Shown: positions 26,067 to 34,054 of the stretch, in pieces
Layout of the letters: every line of letters begins with the position of its first letter
How positions within the stretch are numbered: position 1 is the first letter of the stretch
Assembly (NCBI RefSeq): GCF_004001045.1
Contig: NZ_BIMK01000010.1
Location: 147,886-211,885, forward strand
DNA: 64,000 nt
DNA from: Paenibacillus chibensis
GTDB lineage: Bacteria > Bacillota > Bacilli > Paenibacillales > Paenibacillaceae
Direction: 5' to 3'
The notes under the pieces: generated by a model
Databases searched by the model: none
Seen by the model: the letters and a program-made list of their open reading frames with translations, nothing else
Told to the model about the DNA's origin: nothing
Program-made: the position numbers and the translations under genes

Positions 26067-26984
26067 CTACCATAAGCTTTCCTGCTTCAATTGTTTGGCC
26101 GTCTGGTTCACGATAATCAGCAGAATGAAGCCGATTACCGCCTTGAACAGGCCGATAGCTGTCGCATAAGAGAAATTCATGGCCTGCGACACGAGGCCGA
26201 CTTTGTACACATACGTATCGATGACTTCGGATGAGCGCAAATTCAGCGCATTTTGCATCAGCAAAATTTTCTCAAAACCGGTCTCCAGCATCTGCCCGGT
26301 GTTCAGGATGAGCAGGATGACCGCGATTGGCAAGATGCCTGGAATGTCGATATGCCGCATCCGCTGAACCTTGGTGGCGCCGTCCATCACGGCCGCTTCA
26401 TGAAGCGCGGGATCGATGCCGGAGAGCGCTGCCAAATAAATGATGCAGGCAAAGCCCGTATTCTGCCATACATGCGACCAGACATAAATCGATTTGAACC
26501 AGGAAGCCTGTGCCATAAAATGAAATGGTCCAAGCCCGAACCACCCGAGCAGCGTGTTGATCAGCCCGGTCCGCGGATCGAGAAACTGCAGCAGCAATCC
26601 CACCAGCACGACCAGCGAGATGAAATACGGTGCGTACGTGATCATCTGGACCGTATTTTTGAAACGCCGGCTCTTCACATAATTCAGCCCAAGCGCCAGG
26701 ATAATCGGAAACGGAAAGCTTGCGAGCAGGGCATAAAAGCTGATCACCAGCGTGTTCCGCAGCAATCTCCAGAATTCATGCGAATGAAAGAAACGCTCGA
26801 ACTGCGCGAAGCCGACCCACGGGCTGCCTCCGATGCCTTTGGTTACGTTAAATTCTTTGAATGCGATCTGCGCGCCGTACATCGGCACATATTTGAATAT
26901 GATGATGTAGATCAGCGGCAAAGCAAACAGTGCGTACAGCTGCCATTTGCGTCTGATGTCTTTCCAAAGATTCAGCCCAGTCAC
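26067..26984 (-). CDS. Carbohydrate ABC transporter permease (LplB/YteP-like)
   Basis: A 305-residue permease with six helices and the EAA loop ALHEAAVMDGATKVQRMRHIDIPGI. The N-terminal QLYALFALPLIYIIIFKYVPMYG and ending FILLIIVNQTAKQLKQESLW are the signature of the LplB/YteP branch, the usual partner of an LplC/YtcP permease. The GTG at 26984 lies directly on GGGGG, so the real start is uncertain by a few codons. It is the first structural gene of the operon; a promoter-operator region (27021-27050) lies just upstream. Confidence 0.92.
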   Translation of the reverse strand: MTGLNLWKDIRRKWQLYALFALPLIYIIIFKYVPMYGAQIAFKEFNVTKGIGGSPWVGFAQFERFFHSHEFWRLLRNTLVISFYALLASFPFPIILALGLNYVKSRRFKNTVQMITYAPYFISLVVLVGLLLQFLDPRTGLINTLLGWFGLGPFHFMAQASWFKSIYVWSHVWQNTGFACIIYLAALSGIDPALHEAAVMDGATKVQRMRHIDIPGILPIAVILLILNTGQMLETGFEKILLMQNALNLRSSEVIDTYVYKVGLVSQAMNFSYATAIGLFKAVIGFILLIIVNQTAKQLKQESLW

Positions 26985-27020
26985 CCCCGATTTTCATTTT
27001 TTATTCCGGCCGGTGATTGA

Positions 27021-27050
27021 AGTATAGAATGGGGCGTTCCATTCGGTAAA
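27021..27050 (-). promoter_or_regulatory. Promoter of the fucoside operon with a palindrome filling the spacer
   Basis: The minus strand reads TTTACC (-35, 27045-27050), an 18-base spacer and TATACT (-10, 27021-27026). The spacer is an inverted repeat, GAATGG-N6-CCATTC (27027-27044). It lies 37 bases upstream of the first permease gene. A protein bound there would block or reshape RNA polymerase binding, so it is a good operator candidate for this locus. Confidence 0.55.
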
Positions 27051-27217
27051 TCTGCAAGTTTCTGACGTTATTCCGCGCTTTAGAAACGGCATTATGCAGA
27101 TAAAGACCGCTATTCTTTTCTTTAGATGACAGCCGCGGCGCCCGCAGAAAACGAGAAACCACCTACCGGCTAGAAGCGTCCATCAAGGGCAGTTCCCGCT
27201 TTTTTCACGCATGCGTA

Positions 27218-29539
27218 TTAGGCTTCGCGAGCCTGATTGTCCTTGCGGTACTCCGTTGCACTGATGCCATTGGCGCGTTTGAAGGCTCTGCTGAACGTAT
27301 TCAGTGACAGATATCCGGTCCGGGAGGCAATTTCGCTGACAGGCATCAGGCTGCTAAGAAGGAGCCTTTTCGCTTCCTCCATGCGGACATGCTCCAGGTA
27401 ATCGGAGAAATTCATGCCGGTCTGTTCTTTGAAAAAATAAGATACGTAAGCCTCCGAGTTTTTGGCTTCGCCGGACAATACGGCAAGGCTTAAATCCGGG
27501 TCCTGAAAATGCTTGTCGATGTAGTCCATCAGCTTTCCGGCCAAGGAATCATTGTGGCTGCGCTTGCGCTCCTCTTGCTTGTGGCACAGCTGAAGCAGCG
27601 CGTGAAACAGCATAGGAATCGCTTCGGAAGGCGGCAGAGCCGGCTCGGATGCCTTCAGCACGACTTCCACCTCCTCATTCGGCCCCATATCCCCGCTACC
27701 GGATGGCTCGCAGCATTTCATGAGCGTCCCGCACAGCTCCTGCGCCAGCAATCTCTGCGTCACCGCGGGTACCTGCTGCGTGCCTCCGTTTTTCTCCTTG
27801 ATCTGTTCAATCAGCCTTGCCGTTTCCGGCTTGTTCCCCGACCGGACGAGCTGAATCAGCCGCTGCTCCACATCGGCTGGATAAAAGTAAGCGGGCACCG
27901 GTACTTCCGCCTCATCGTAATACTGTACCGGGTCAGTTTCGCTCCAGGCGGCATGAAGAAGCAAAAATTCGGCTTCGCCATAGGCGCGGTACGTTTCCAT
28001 CCATCTCATTTGACAGGTTCCCACGGCGATAACCAAGCCAGCGCTGCTGACTTCCCTCAAGCTTTCGTACAGCCCGCCCAGAAGCCGTCTCACTCTCTCC
28101 ATAAAACGCTCCGCCATTTGGTCTTCACCGTGGAGCAGCAGGACCAGCTTGTTTTCACCCAAATCATGCAGATGCACGCTAATACGCTCATTCAGCTCGA
28201 AAGACGAAACCACGTCGCGGATATCCAGCTTCACAATATCCAGCTCCATGAGCATTTCTTCGTTGTATGGGGCGTGATAACCGCGCAGCTGAATGACTGC
28301 GGCTGTCAGTATGCTTCCGCCAAGCTCGATGCGCGAATGCTCCATTGCGCCCTCGAGTTCCTCCGCTGATGTAAATCCCCCCTGCAGCAACCGGTCAAAA
28401 AATACGTTGCGAAGCAGCGGCAGCTGGGCTTCCAAACGGCTGTTCAGCGCATCGTGGCTCTCCACCAGCGCCGATACCGAGCTGCGGATATCATCCATCA
28501 GGTTGCCTAGCGGCGGCCGTTTTCTTGGAGTCCCCGGCTTCAACGGCAGCAGCTGCAGCATGGTGAACACCGGCCGGCTGCTCCGATAGGCCAAAAATGC
28601 CGCGAAGATCAACCCCGCGATGAGCGCCAATACAAAGACCGTCAACGTGAGCTCCTTGATGTAGTTGGCCTTTTCCAATACAACCGCCTCCGGCTGGGCG
28701 GATACGTAGGTCCAGCCGTTATAGCTGGAGGTGGTCTGCGTAATCAGCATCCGCTGTCCGTTCCAGCGGATTTGGGAAAAGCCCTCTTTTACAGGAAGCG
28801 CTTTCAAATCCTCGAACTCCTTTTCTAATCCTACTTGACTGATCAGGTTGCCGTTCTGGTCGGCAACGTAAGCAAAACCGCCCTGTTCCGAATCGATATG
28901 CCTCAGCATCTCCTGGATTTGCTTGTTGTTGATCAGCACGCTGATCACGCCCCCGCTGTCTTTGGTGCCGAAGGACTGCATATAGCTGACAACCGAATAC
29001 GGTTTGCCTTCATATTTCACCGGCATTCCAGGTTTGTAGGTTTTATAGTAGTACGTGTCAAACAGCTGAGCGTACCAGTCCTCGAACGAAAGGTTATCGT
29101 AATGCAGCTGCAGGCTGTAAAACTGTTTCGCGTTATACACCTTGCGCGGGGAAATGAACATCCCGCTGTTTTTGTATGCAATATAATAATCCACGATAAA
29201 GTGGTTGGACATCCGGTAATCGAACAAGGTTTTCTCCAGATCCCACAGCCTGTAGGGATTGGTGTCCTCATATGGGGCTTTGACGAATTGAAAGGCCTGG
29301 ATTTTGGATTCGCTGGACATTTGTTCGGCGATGGTCTCCACTTCGGCAAAACGCCGGTCCAGCGCTTCCCGGATCTGACCGAGCGCCGCCGCGCTGCTTT
29401 TCATCGTTTCCGTCTCCACCAGAGCCGACGTCTTGTGATAGGCGAACCACCCGACCAGCAGGGAGCCCAGTAATATAAGCGCATAAGGTACAAAAAAACG
29501 AAAAATCAATGTCGCGCGTTCTCCGGAAGCATTCCTCAA
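27218..29539 (-). CDS. Membrane AraC-family sensor-regulator of the fucoside operon (YesN-like effector domain)
   Basis: About 773 residues. A first helix (about 12-35) and a second (about 295-318) bracket an extracytoplasmic dCache-like sensor with YYIAYKNSGMFISPRKVY, then GGFAYVADQNGNLISQVG. The cytoplasmic part has a variable linker and a C-terminal double helix-turn-helix (about 665-765) with LAGKLMDYIDKHFQDPDLSL, TGMNFSDYLEHVRMEEAKRL and SLNTFSRAFKRANGISATEYR. The TTG at 29539 has AAAGGGTGG eight bases upstream; the GTG four codons earlier overlaps it. Such regulators in Paenibacillus sense sugars outside and activate adjoining transporter-glycosidase operons. It is transcribed in the same direction as, and just upstream of, the permease genes. 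Confidence 0.9.
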   Translation of the reverse strand: MRNASGERATLIFRFFVPYALILLGSLLVGWFAYHKTSALVETETMKSSAAALGQIREALDRRFAEVETIAEQMSSESKIQAFQFVKAPYEDTNPYRLWDLEKTLFDYRMSNHFIVDYYIAYKNSGMFISPRKVYNAKQFYSLQLHYDNLSFEDWYAQLFDTYYYKTYKPGMPVKYEGKPYSVVSYMQSFGTKDSGGVISVLINNKQIQEMLRHIDSEQGGFAYVADQNGNLISQVGLEKEFEDLKALPVKEGFSQIRWNGQRMLITQTTSSYNGWTYVSAQPEAVVLEKANYIKELTLTVFVLALIAGLIFAAFLAYRSSRPVFTMLQLLPLKPGTPRKRPPLGNLMDDIRSSVSALVESHDALNSRLEAQLPLLRNVFFDRLLQGGFTSAEELEGAMEHSRIELGGSILTAAVIQLRGYHAPYNEEMLMELDIVKLDIRDVVSSFELNERISVHLHDLGENKLVLLLHGEDQMAERFMERVRRLLGGLYESLREVSSAGLVIAVGTCQMRWMETYRAYGEAEFLLLHAAWSETDPVQYYDEAEVPVPAYFYPADVEQRLIQLVRSGNKPETARLIEQIKEKNGGTQQVPAVTQRLLAQELCGTLMKCCEPSGSGDMGPNEEVEVVLKASEPALPPSEAIPMLFHALLQLCHKQEERKRSHNDSLAGKLMDYIDKHFQDPDLSLAVLSGEAKNSEAYVSYFFKEQTGMNFSDYLEHVRMEEAKRLLLSSLMPVSEIASRTGYLSLNTFSRAFKRANGISATEYRKDNQAREA

Positions 29540-29705
29540 AACGTATCCCACCCTTTGCCAATGTTTGCAATATTAATCCCAATATAGCAGAGAAGCGAAG
29601 CCTCGTCTTTACATCCGTAGTCATATCCGTAAAATTACCCCACGAAGTAGAGCCAAGCTCCGAAGTCTTCTTTGCGGAGAGCTCAATATATAGCTTCTGA
29701 TATGT

Positions 29706-29745
29706 AAAAAAAGCCGGCCGGATGCGAATATCCGGCACAGCTTTT
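29706..29745 (-). terminator. Rho-independent terminator
   Basis: The minus strand forms CCGGAT-loop-ATCCGG extended by AAAGC/GCTTT pairs around an internal loop, followed by TTTTTTT. It closes the small-protein/phosphatase unit ending at 29767. Confidence 0.85.
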
Positions 29746-29766
29746 CATTATCGGCTTGTATTCAAT

Positions 29767-29901
29767 TTATCCGTTTTCCTGTTGGTCACCGTCCCGCTCC
29801 ATCGCCTCTTGAACATAATCCCGCTTTGGAATTTTATGATTGATATGCAGCAGAACGCCCAGATTCAGGACCAGCAGGAAAATAATGATGATCGAGGTCA
29901 T
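29767..29901 (-). CDS. Single-helix membrane microprotein (44 residues)
   Basis: It starts at the ATG at 29901 (MTSIIIIFLLVLNLGVLLHI), preceded by GGAAGGGGG. One N-terminal helix (residues 3-19) is followed by a hydrophilic tail (NHKIPKRDYVQEAMERDGDQ). It lies 35 bases after the phosphatase gene and just before a terminator, so it is probably the last gene of that unit. Function unknown. Its tail lacks the L-E-[DE]-I-R motif of the three other microproteins in the window. Confidence 0.65.
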   Translation of the reverse strand: MTSIIIIFLLVLNLGVLLHINHKIPKRDYVQEAMERDGDQQENG

Positions 29902-29936
29902 AAGGGAGCCCCCTTCCTTTTCTGATCCCCTGTGCT

Positions 29937-30509
29937 TCAAGCCGGCCAGCATCGCGTCACTTGTACCAGCTCGTTGCCCTCAAACTCCAATCGATACATA
30001 TCCGGCATCGAGGTCGATGCCCAAAACTCGAAATGGTACGCCGGATCAAAAAAATTCAGAATCAGCGTCATGATATCCCCATGGGTGCCGACGGCAATGA
30101 CCTGTCCCCGGCTGCGGTTCAGAAGCTCAAGAATAGCACTTGCGCCTCTACGCTGTGCCTCTGAGCTTGATTCACCCCCCGGGCAGGCATAGGCAAAGTC
30201 ATCGTAAAGCTGTCTTTTGATACGGTAAAACTGATCACCCGGCAAGAAAACATGGTCCCCCGCAAGGGTCCGTTCCCTTAAGTCCTCGATCAGAATAACC
30301 TCTTTCCCGAATGCAGCTGCGGCTGCTTCCACGGTTTGAACGGCCCGGAGGTAAGGGCTCGAGTAAAAGGCGTCGATTGGCTCCTTGCACAGGAGTGCTT
30401 TTATTTTCTGGGCGTCTTCCAAACCCTTCTCCGATAACGGACGGCTTCGTTCCGAACCGGGAACGTATTGCGAATCCGCATGCCTGACCAGGTACAGGAC
30501 GGTATTCAA
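29937..30509 (-). CDS. Histidine phosphatase superfamily protein
   Basis: A 190-residue phosphoglycerate-mutase-like phosphatase. The catalytic RH motif is YLVRHADSQ (phospho-acceptor His), with later R in SSPYLRAVQT, acid E in EDLRERTL and the second His in VGTHGDIMTL. All core residues are present, so phosphomonoesterase activity is expected; substrate unknown. The start is TTG, ten bases after GGAG. A paralogue (56200-56784) has the same layout (IEDLRER/YEGLKER, SSPYxRAV, GTHG), suggesting duplication within the locus. Confidence 0.88.
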   Translation of the reverse strand: MNTVLYLVRHADSQYVPGSERSRPLSEKGLEDAQKIKALLCKEPIDAFYSSPYLRAVQTVEAAAAAFGKEVILIEDLRERTLAGDHVFLPGDQFYRIKRQLYDDFAYACPGGESSSEAQRRGASAILELLNRSRGQVIAVGTHGDIMTLILNFFDPAYHFEFWASTSMPDMYRLEFEGNELVQVTRCWPA

Positions 30510-30547
30510 GCTGTTTCATCTCCTTCCCGCTCCCGTGGATTTCTTCT

Positions 30548-31045
30548 CTATTCCCTCGCGGTTCCAGAAGAAAAAATAAATACCGGCCCCTCCCAATCCT
30601 CTTCCCTCGTTTCCCTATAATTCGATTGGGCATACTGCGCGATGATTTTTTGCCAAAACAGCTTCGCTGGCAGGTTACTCTCCATGACCGCGACCTTCCA
30701 GGTACCCGGGAACCGGTCAAACAGCTCCTTGGCTGCAAGCTGCCCCATTCCGGTGCGGCGGTACTTTTTCAGTACGAAAAATTCAGCCATCTCATACGCG
30801 GATTCATGGCCTGGATAATGAAGCCTGCGGATTAATGCCAGCCCCGCCAGCTTGCCGTCCACGCGCAGCAGAAACGGGTACCTTCCATCCTCTGTCCAGT
30901 AATGATCCAGGTACCGGTACTCGTACAAACCGTTTTCATTCACATCGTCTTCCGGATCAAACTCGCTGAAATCATATTTGTATAGCTCCAACAGATTACG
31001 CATTTTCGATTTATCGGCGAAAGCCGCTTCATGTATTGTGATCAA
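30548..31045 (-). CDS. GNAT-family N-acetyltransferase
   Basis: I prefer the TTG at 31045 (LITIHEAAFADKSKMRNLLELY), which follows AAAGGAAG by nine bases and gives 165 residues; this is where relatives of the family begin. Longer in-frame starts (31135, 31090) pass through a low-complexity repeat and lack ribosome sites. The core LYKYDFSEFDPEDDVNENGLYEYRYLDHYW and acetyl-CoA loop KKYRRTGMGQLAAKELFDRF are typical of a GNAT subgroup found next to MarR or drug-related genes. Substrate unknown. A 118-base gap separates it from the RidA gene upstream. Confidence 0.82.
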   Translation of the reverse strand: MITIHEAAFADKSKMRNLLELYKYDFSEFDPEDDVNENGLYEYRYLDHYWTEDGRYPFLLRVDGKLAGLALIRRLHYPGHESAYEMAEFFVLKKYRRTGMGQLAAKELFDRFPGTWKVAVMESNLPAKLFWQKIIAQYAQSNYRETREEDWEGPVFIFSSGTARE

Positions 31046-31163
31046 TCTCAAGCTTCCTTTCCTCGCATTCTCAACCGTTATGTTCTGCATCGTTATCATC
31101 GTTATATCGTTATCATCGTTATCATCGTTTTTCATTTTGCATCTTCTGCATCGTATTTTCCGC

Positions 31164-31622
31164 TTATTCTTCAACCTCAAAGATCGAATCGATGATGATC
31201 GGAAGATTATCTCGGACGGACACCGCCCCGAACACCGACCGGGCATGAATCCCGTTATCCCCGAAAACCTCCATCATCAGATCCGAGCAGCCGTTCAGTA
31301 CCTTGTGATGCTCCTCGAAAAAAGGCTGGGCATTGACGAACCCCTGGATTTTCACCACTCGTTTCACCTGATCGAGCGATCCGAGTGCCGATTTCACGAC
31401 GGCCAAAATTTCCAGCCCGGCACTGCGGGCGAAGCGATAGCCTTCCTCCGTGGAGTAATCGCTTCCCAGCTTGCCGCTCGGATGTCCTGACGGCCCTTTT
31501 CCCGAGACGAACATCAGTCCGTTCACAATGGCAACGTTCGCGTAACGGGCTGCAGGTGAGCTTGATTCGGGAAGAACAATTCCCAAAGATTCTAGTCTGG
31601 CTTCGGCGCTATCATATGCCAT
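31164..31622 (-). CDS. RidA/YjgF-family protein
   Basis: About 152 residues from the ATG at 31622 (MAYDSAEARLESLGIVLPES). It is the longer RidA-like branch: VNGLMFVSGKGPSG in place of VAGDLIYVSGQ, then AGLEILAVVKSALGSLDQVKRVVKIQGFVN, and DNGIHARSVFGAVSVRDNLPI with the Arg that binds the substrate carboxylate. RidA proteins deaminate reactive enamines and imines made by PLP enzymes. The S-x-R-S/A near the end supports activity. It stands alone. Confidence 0.88.
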   Translation of the reverse strand: MAYDSAEARLESLGIVLPESSSPAARYANVAIVNGLMFVSGKGPSGHPSGKLGSDYSTEEGYRFARSAGLEILAVVKSALGSLDQVKRVVKIQGFVNAQPFFEEHHKVLNGCSDLMMEVFGDNGIHARSVFGAVSVRDNLPIIIDSIFEVEE

Positions 31623-31756
31623 ACTTTCCACACTCCCTTGACTCACGATCTTTTATTTGATCAATATACCAATAAAATCCTCTCTTGGGAATGCTTCTGA
31701 ACGCGTCCGTAAGACCGTTTGTCATCGATAACGCTAAAAATTCTTTGATTCTTCCA

Positions 31757-31786
31757 TTGATGCAGCCCATGTAACATGATTATAAT
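31757..31786 (+). promoter_or_regulatory. Promoter of the PAS histidine kinase
   Basis: TTGATG (31757-31762), an 18-base spacer and a perfect TATAAT (31781-31786) lie about 45 bases before the GTG start at 31834. The fit to a vegetative sigma-A promoter is good. Confidence 0.65.
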
Positions 31787-31833
31787 ATGGTTACAATCGG
31801 ACCCGAAAAATGGTAAAAGAGAGGGGATTTTAA

Positions 31834-33297
31834 GTGCTCCGTGATCATCTCCAGCGTTATGATCCTGTTTTTCAGCACGCAGCCATCGGCATGGCTCTAA
31901 TCTCGCTCCAAGGAAGCTTTATACAAGTTAACCCCGTACTTTGCGAACTTTTGGGCTATTCCCAGCAGCAACCCCATTACATCTCTCAACTGGATCACGC
32001 CTATCAAGATGTACTGTCTGCCGTGATTGAATTCGGCGGCTCGCTCCAATCTCAACAGTTGCCTCAGGGAACATTCGATATGCAAATCCTTCAGGTCGCA
32101 GGCCGGCAGCTCACGGTTACGATTCACCTTACCCTGATATATGATGAACAGGTGCCGCTGTACTATTGGGCTCAATTCGAGAACCGTAGTCTACTGACAG
32201 AGACGAAAACGCAGCTTCTTTCCACTGAAACCATGCTGCGCGATATACAAGATTCATATCAACAGCTGCTGGAGAAAATGCCCCTAGCTGTGCTCATCAC
32301 CAAAAATGGCGTCATCCAGTACGTCAACCCGGCTGCCCTGCGGCTGGTTCACGCCAGAGACCAAAGCGAAGCGATCGGCATCTCCACCGATGAAATCGTG
32401 GATTCTTCTTACCATAACTCGCTCTCAGAGCGCAGAAAAACCTATTATGAGCATCAAACGCCGCTTCAATCGATAACTTATCTGATTAATTGCATGGACG
32501 GTCAGCAAAAGCTAGTGGAGGGATTTACCCTGCTCATCAACTATGACGGAGGGCCTGCTGCGGTAGGGGTGTTTAAAGATATTACGGAGCAGCGGGAAAA
32601 GGAGGAATTCATGATGCAGTCGGAGAAGCTGACCATGGCCGGACAGCTTGCCGCCGGGATCGCGCATGAAATTCGGAACCCGCTGACTTCCATTAACGGA
32701 TTCATGAAGCTGTTGAGGTCTTCGGACCGGAGCAGTGAAGCTTACTTTGATATTATGGAATCGGAGCTGAAACGGATCGAGCTGATCGTTAATGAACTGC
32801 TCGTATTGTCCAAGCCCCAAAGCAAGCATAAGAGCCAAGCCGTGGATATCCTGCTGGTCATCGATCAGGTCGTCACCTTAATGGACGTACAGGCGACCTT
32901 GAAAAATATCGAGATTCTTTTTGACAAGCCCGATTCCCCTGTCCAGATCGTCGGTGAAGTCAATCAACTGAAGCAGGTATTTATTAATTTACTCAAAAAC
33001 GGCATGGATGCCATGGCTTCGAGCGGGAGCATTCATGTCATGATAACGACCAATGAGCATGAGGTGCTGATCAGTGTCAAGGACGAAGGCAGCGGCATGA
33101 CCGCGGAACAAATCCAGCAGCTCGGCCAACCCTTTTACACGACCAAGGATACGGGAACCGGTCTCGGTTACATGATTACTCAGAATATTATCCATAACCA
33201 TGGAGGCTCCATCCAGATTGACAGTGTTCCTGATCGGGGAACGACCTTTACCGTGAAGCTGCCGAAGTTGGTTAGCGTTGAAGCTTCCTCGAATTAA
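31834..33297 (+). CDS. PAS-domain sensor histidine kinase (sporulation-kinase-like, soluble)
   Basis: A 487-residue kinase without membrane helices. Two PAS domains (about 8-115 and 140-255: NPVLCELLGYS and EKMPLAVLITKNGVIQYVNPAA) precede HisKA (AGIAHEIRNPLTSINGF) and a full HATPase (INLLKNGMDAM, KDEGSGM, GTGLGYMITQNII). The H-E-I-R-N-P-L-T-S-I-x-G-F-M-K-L box is the one of the Bacillus KinA-KinE phosphorelay kinases, and no response-regulator gene adjoins it, as expected for an orphan Spo0F kinase. The start is GTG with GAGGGG upstream. It could instead serve another orphan regulator; specificity needs tests. Confidence 0.9.
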   Translation: MLRDHLQRYDPVFQHAAIGMALISLQGSFIQVNPVLCELLGYSQQQPHYISQLDHAYQDVLSAVIEFGGSLQSQQLPQGTFDMQILQVAGRQLTVTIHLTLIYDEQVPLYYWAQFENRSLLTETKTQLLSTETMLRDIQDSYQQLLEKMPLAVLITKNGVIQYVNPAALRLVHARDQSEAIGISTDEIVDSSYHNSLSERRKTYYEHQTPLQSITYLINCMDGQQKLVEGFTLLINYDGGPAAVGVFKDITEQREKEEFMMQSEKLTMAGQLAAGIAHEIRNPLTSINGFMKLLRSSDRSSEAYFDIMESELKRIELIVNELLVLSKPQSKHKSQAVDILLVIDQVVTLMDVQATLKNIEILFDKPDSPVQIVGEVNQLKQVFINLLKNGMDAMASSGSIHVMITTNEHEVLISVKDEGSGMTAEQIQQLGQPFYTTKDTGTGLGYMITQNIIHNHGGSIQIDSVPDRGTTFTVKLPKLVSVEASSN

Positions 33298-33686
33298 CCC
33301 TCATGAACAAGCCATGTCTTGGCGTCCTCGGGATCGCGAAAAAAACGGAATTGGGGTAACTGCATGCCGAGCCGTTTCTGGATTCTCTGCATACGCACTC
33401 TGTCTCCATATCGGAGCCCGACCAAAGCCAATTTGGAAACGCGATGCTGCACACGCTCCATGCTGTTCACGAATTCTTGCAGCACCGCTTCCGATATGAC
33501 CGTCTTATACCAATCGACCCATATAGGCATCGCACGGTTCAGGGACAAAACAAAAGCTTCCTCCGCATGCATCACATTGAACAATGAGGCCTCGTCGTCA
33601 TAATAGCTTCCATATTTCAGACAGTGGATTTCCCCGCCTTTGTAATAATAGGGAAAGTAGGACCCGCCCGGAGATTTCTTCATCAT
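33294..33686 (-). CDS. Conserved-looking cytosolic protein, unknown function
   Basis: About 130 residues from the ATG pair at 33686/33683, nine bases after AGGAGGT. It has alternating strands and helices with an aromatic, Lys-rich opening (KKSPGGSYFPYYYKGGEIHC), a central helix (LQEFVNSMERVQHRVSKLALVGLR) and the end LPQFRFFRDPEDAKTWLVHEG. The strand-helix order and length look like a STAS/SpoIIAA-like fold, but I cannot confirm this. It is convergent with the PAS kinase: the two stop codons overlap by four bases. Confidence 0.75.
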   Translation of the reverse strand: MMKKSPGGSYFPYYYKGGEIHCLKYGSYYDDEASLFNVMHAEEAFVLSLNRAMPIWVDWYKTVISEAVLQEFVNSMERVQHRVSKLALVGLRYGDRVRMQRIQKRLGMQLPQFRFFRDPEDAKTWLVHEG

Positions 33687-33804
33687 CCCATCCATACCTC
33701 CTGATTTAACAGACATAGACGATGTAATTTTTTACATATTCCAATTATAACCTCATCCCACATTTTTCTCCATATTCATTCTGCTATTTATTCCAGTTTC
33801 CCCA

Positions 33805-33835
33805 TATAAAAAACCCTTGGCATAGTCAAGGGTTT
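33805..33835 (-). terminator. Rho-independent terminator ending the candidate ncRNA
   Basis: A perfect nine-base-pair stem (AAACCCTTG / CAAGGGTTT) with a seven-base loop is followed by TTTTTTAT on the minus strand. It lies about 220 bases after the stop of the nearest minus-strand gene (34055), which implies a transcribed untranslated segment between them. Confidence 0.9.
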
Positions 33836-34045
33836 GAGCTTAACCGTGCTATTCCATTCTTGGGCTGCTTCCCAGCCCCCTGGGGGAGGCAACCACCCGT
33901 TTGCGGTCGGGATGATCCTGCTTAGAGGCGGAGCGTATTGCCGAATTTTGGTCGGGTCAGCGCATACGCTTAGCTATGAAGTGACGCCATGGGCTGCTGC
34001 TGCCGCTGACTTCGCCTTTTCCAAGTCCTATTCATTTATCTATAG
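33808..34045 (-). ncRNA. Candidate structured non-coding RNA, about 225-240 nt
   Basis: The segment holds no believable protein yet is GC-rich and full of perfect short helices. These are GTCAGCG/CGCTGAC (33956-33962 with 34004-34010), AGGCG/CGCCT (33926-33930 with 34013-34017, enclosing it), GGGCTG/CAGCCC with a five-base loop (33862-33878), CCCG/CGGG (33896-33911) and AGCGTAT/ATACGCT (33932-33938 with 33964-33970, which crosses the first helix and could be a pseudoknot or switch). A strong terminator ends it. A weak promoter (ATGACG, 16 bases, TATAGA at 34039-34066) would start it inside the tail of the upstream hydrolase gene. It does not match 6S, tmRNA, SRP or RNase P motifs I can recognise. 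Confidence 0.5.
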
Positions 34046-34054
34046 GGTCTGGGT

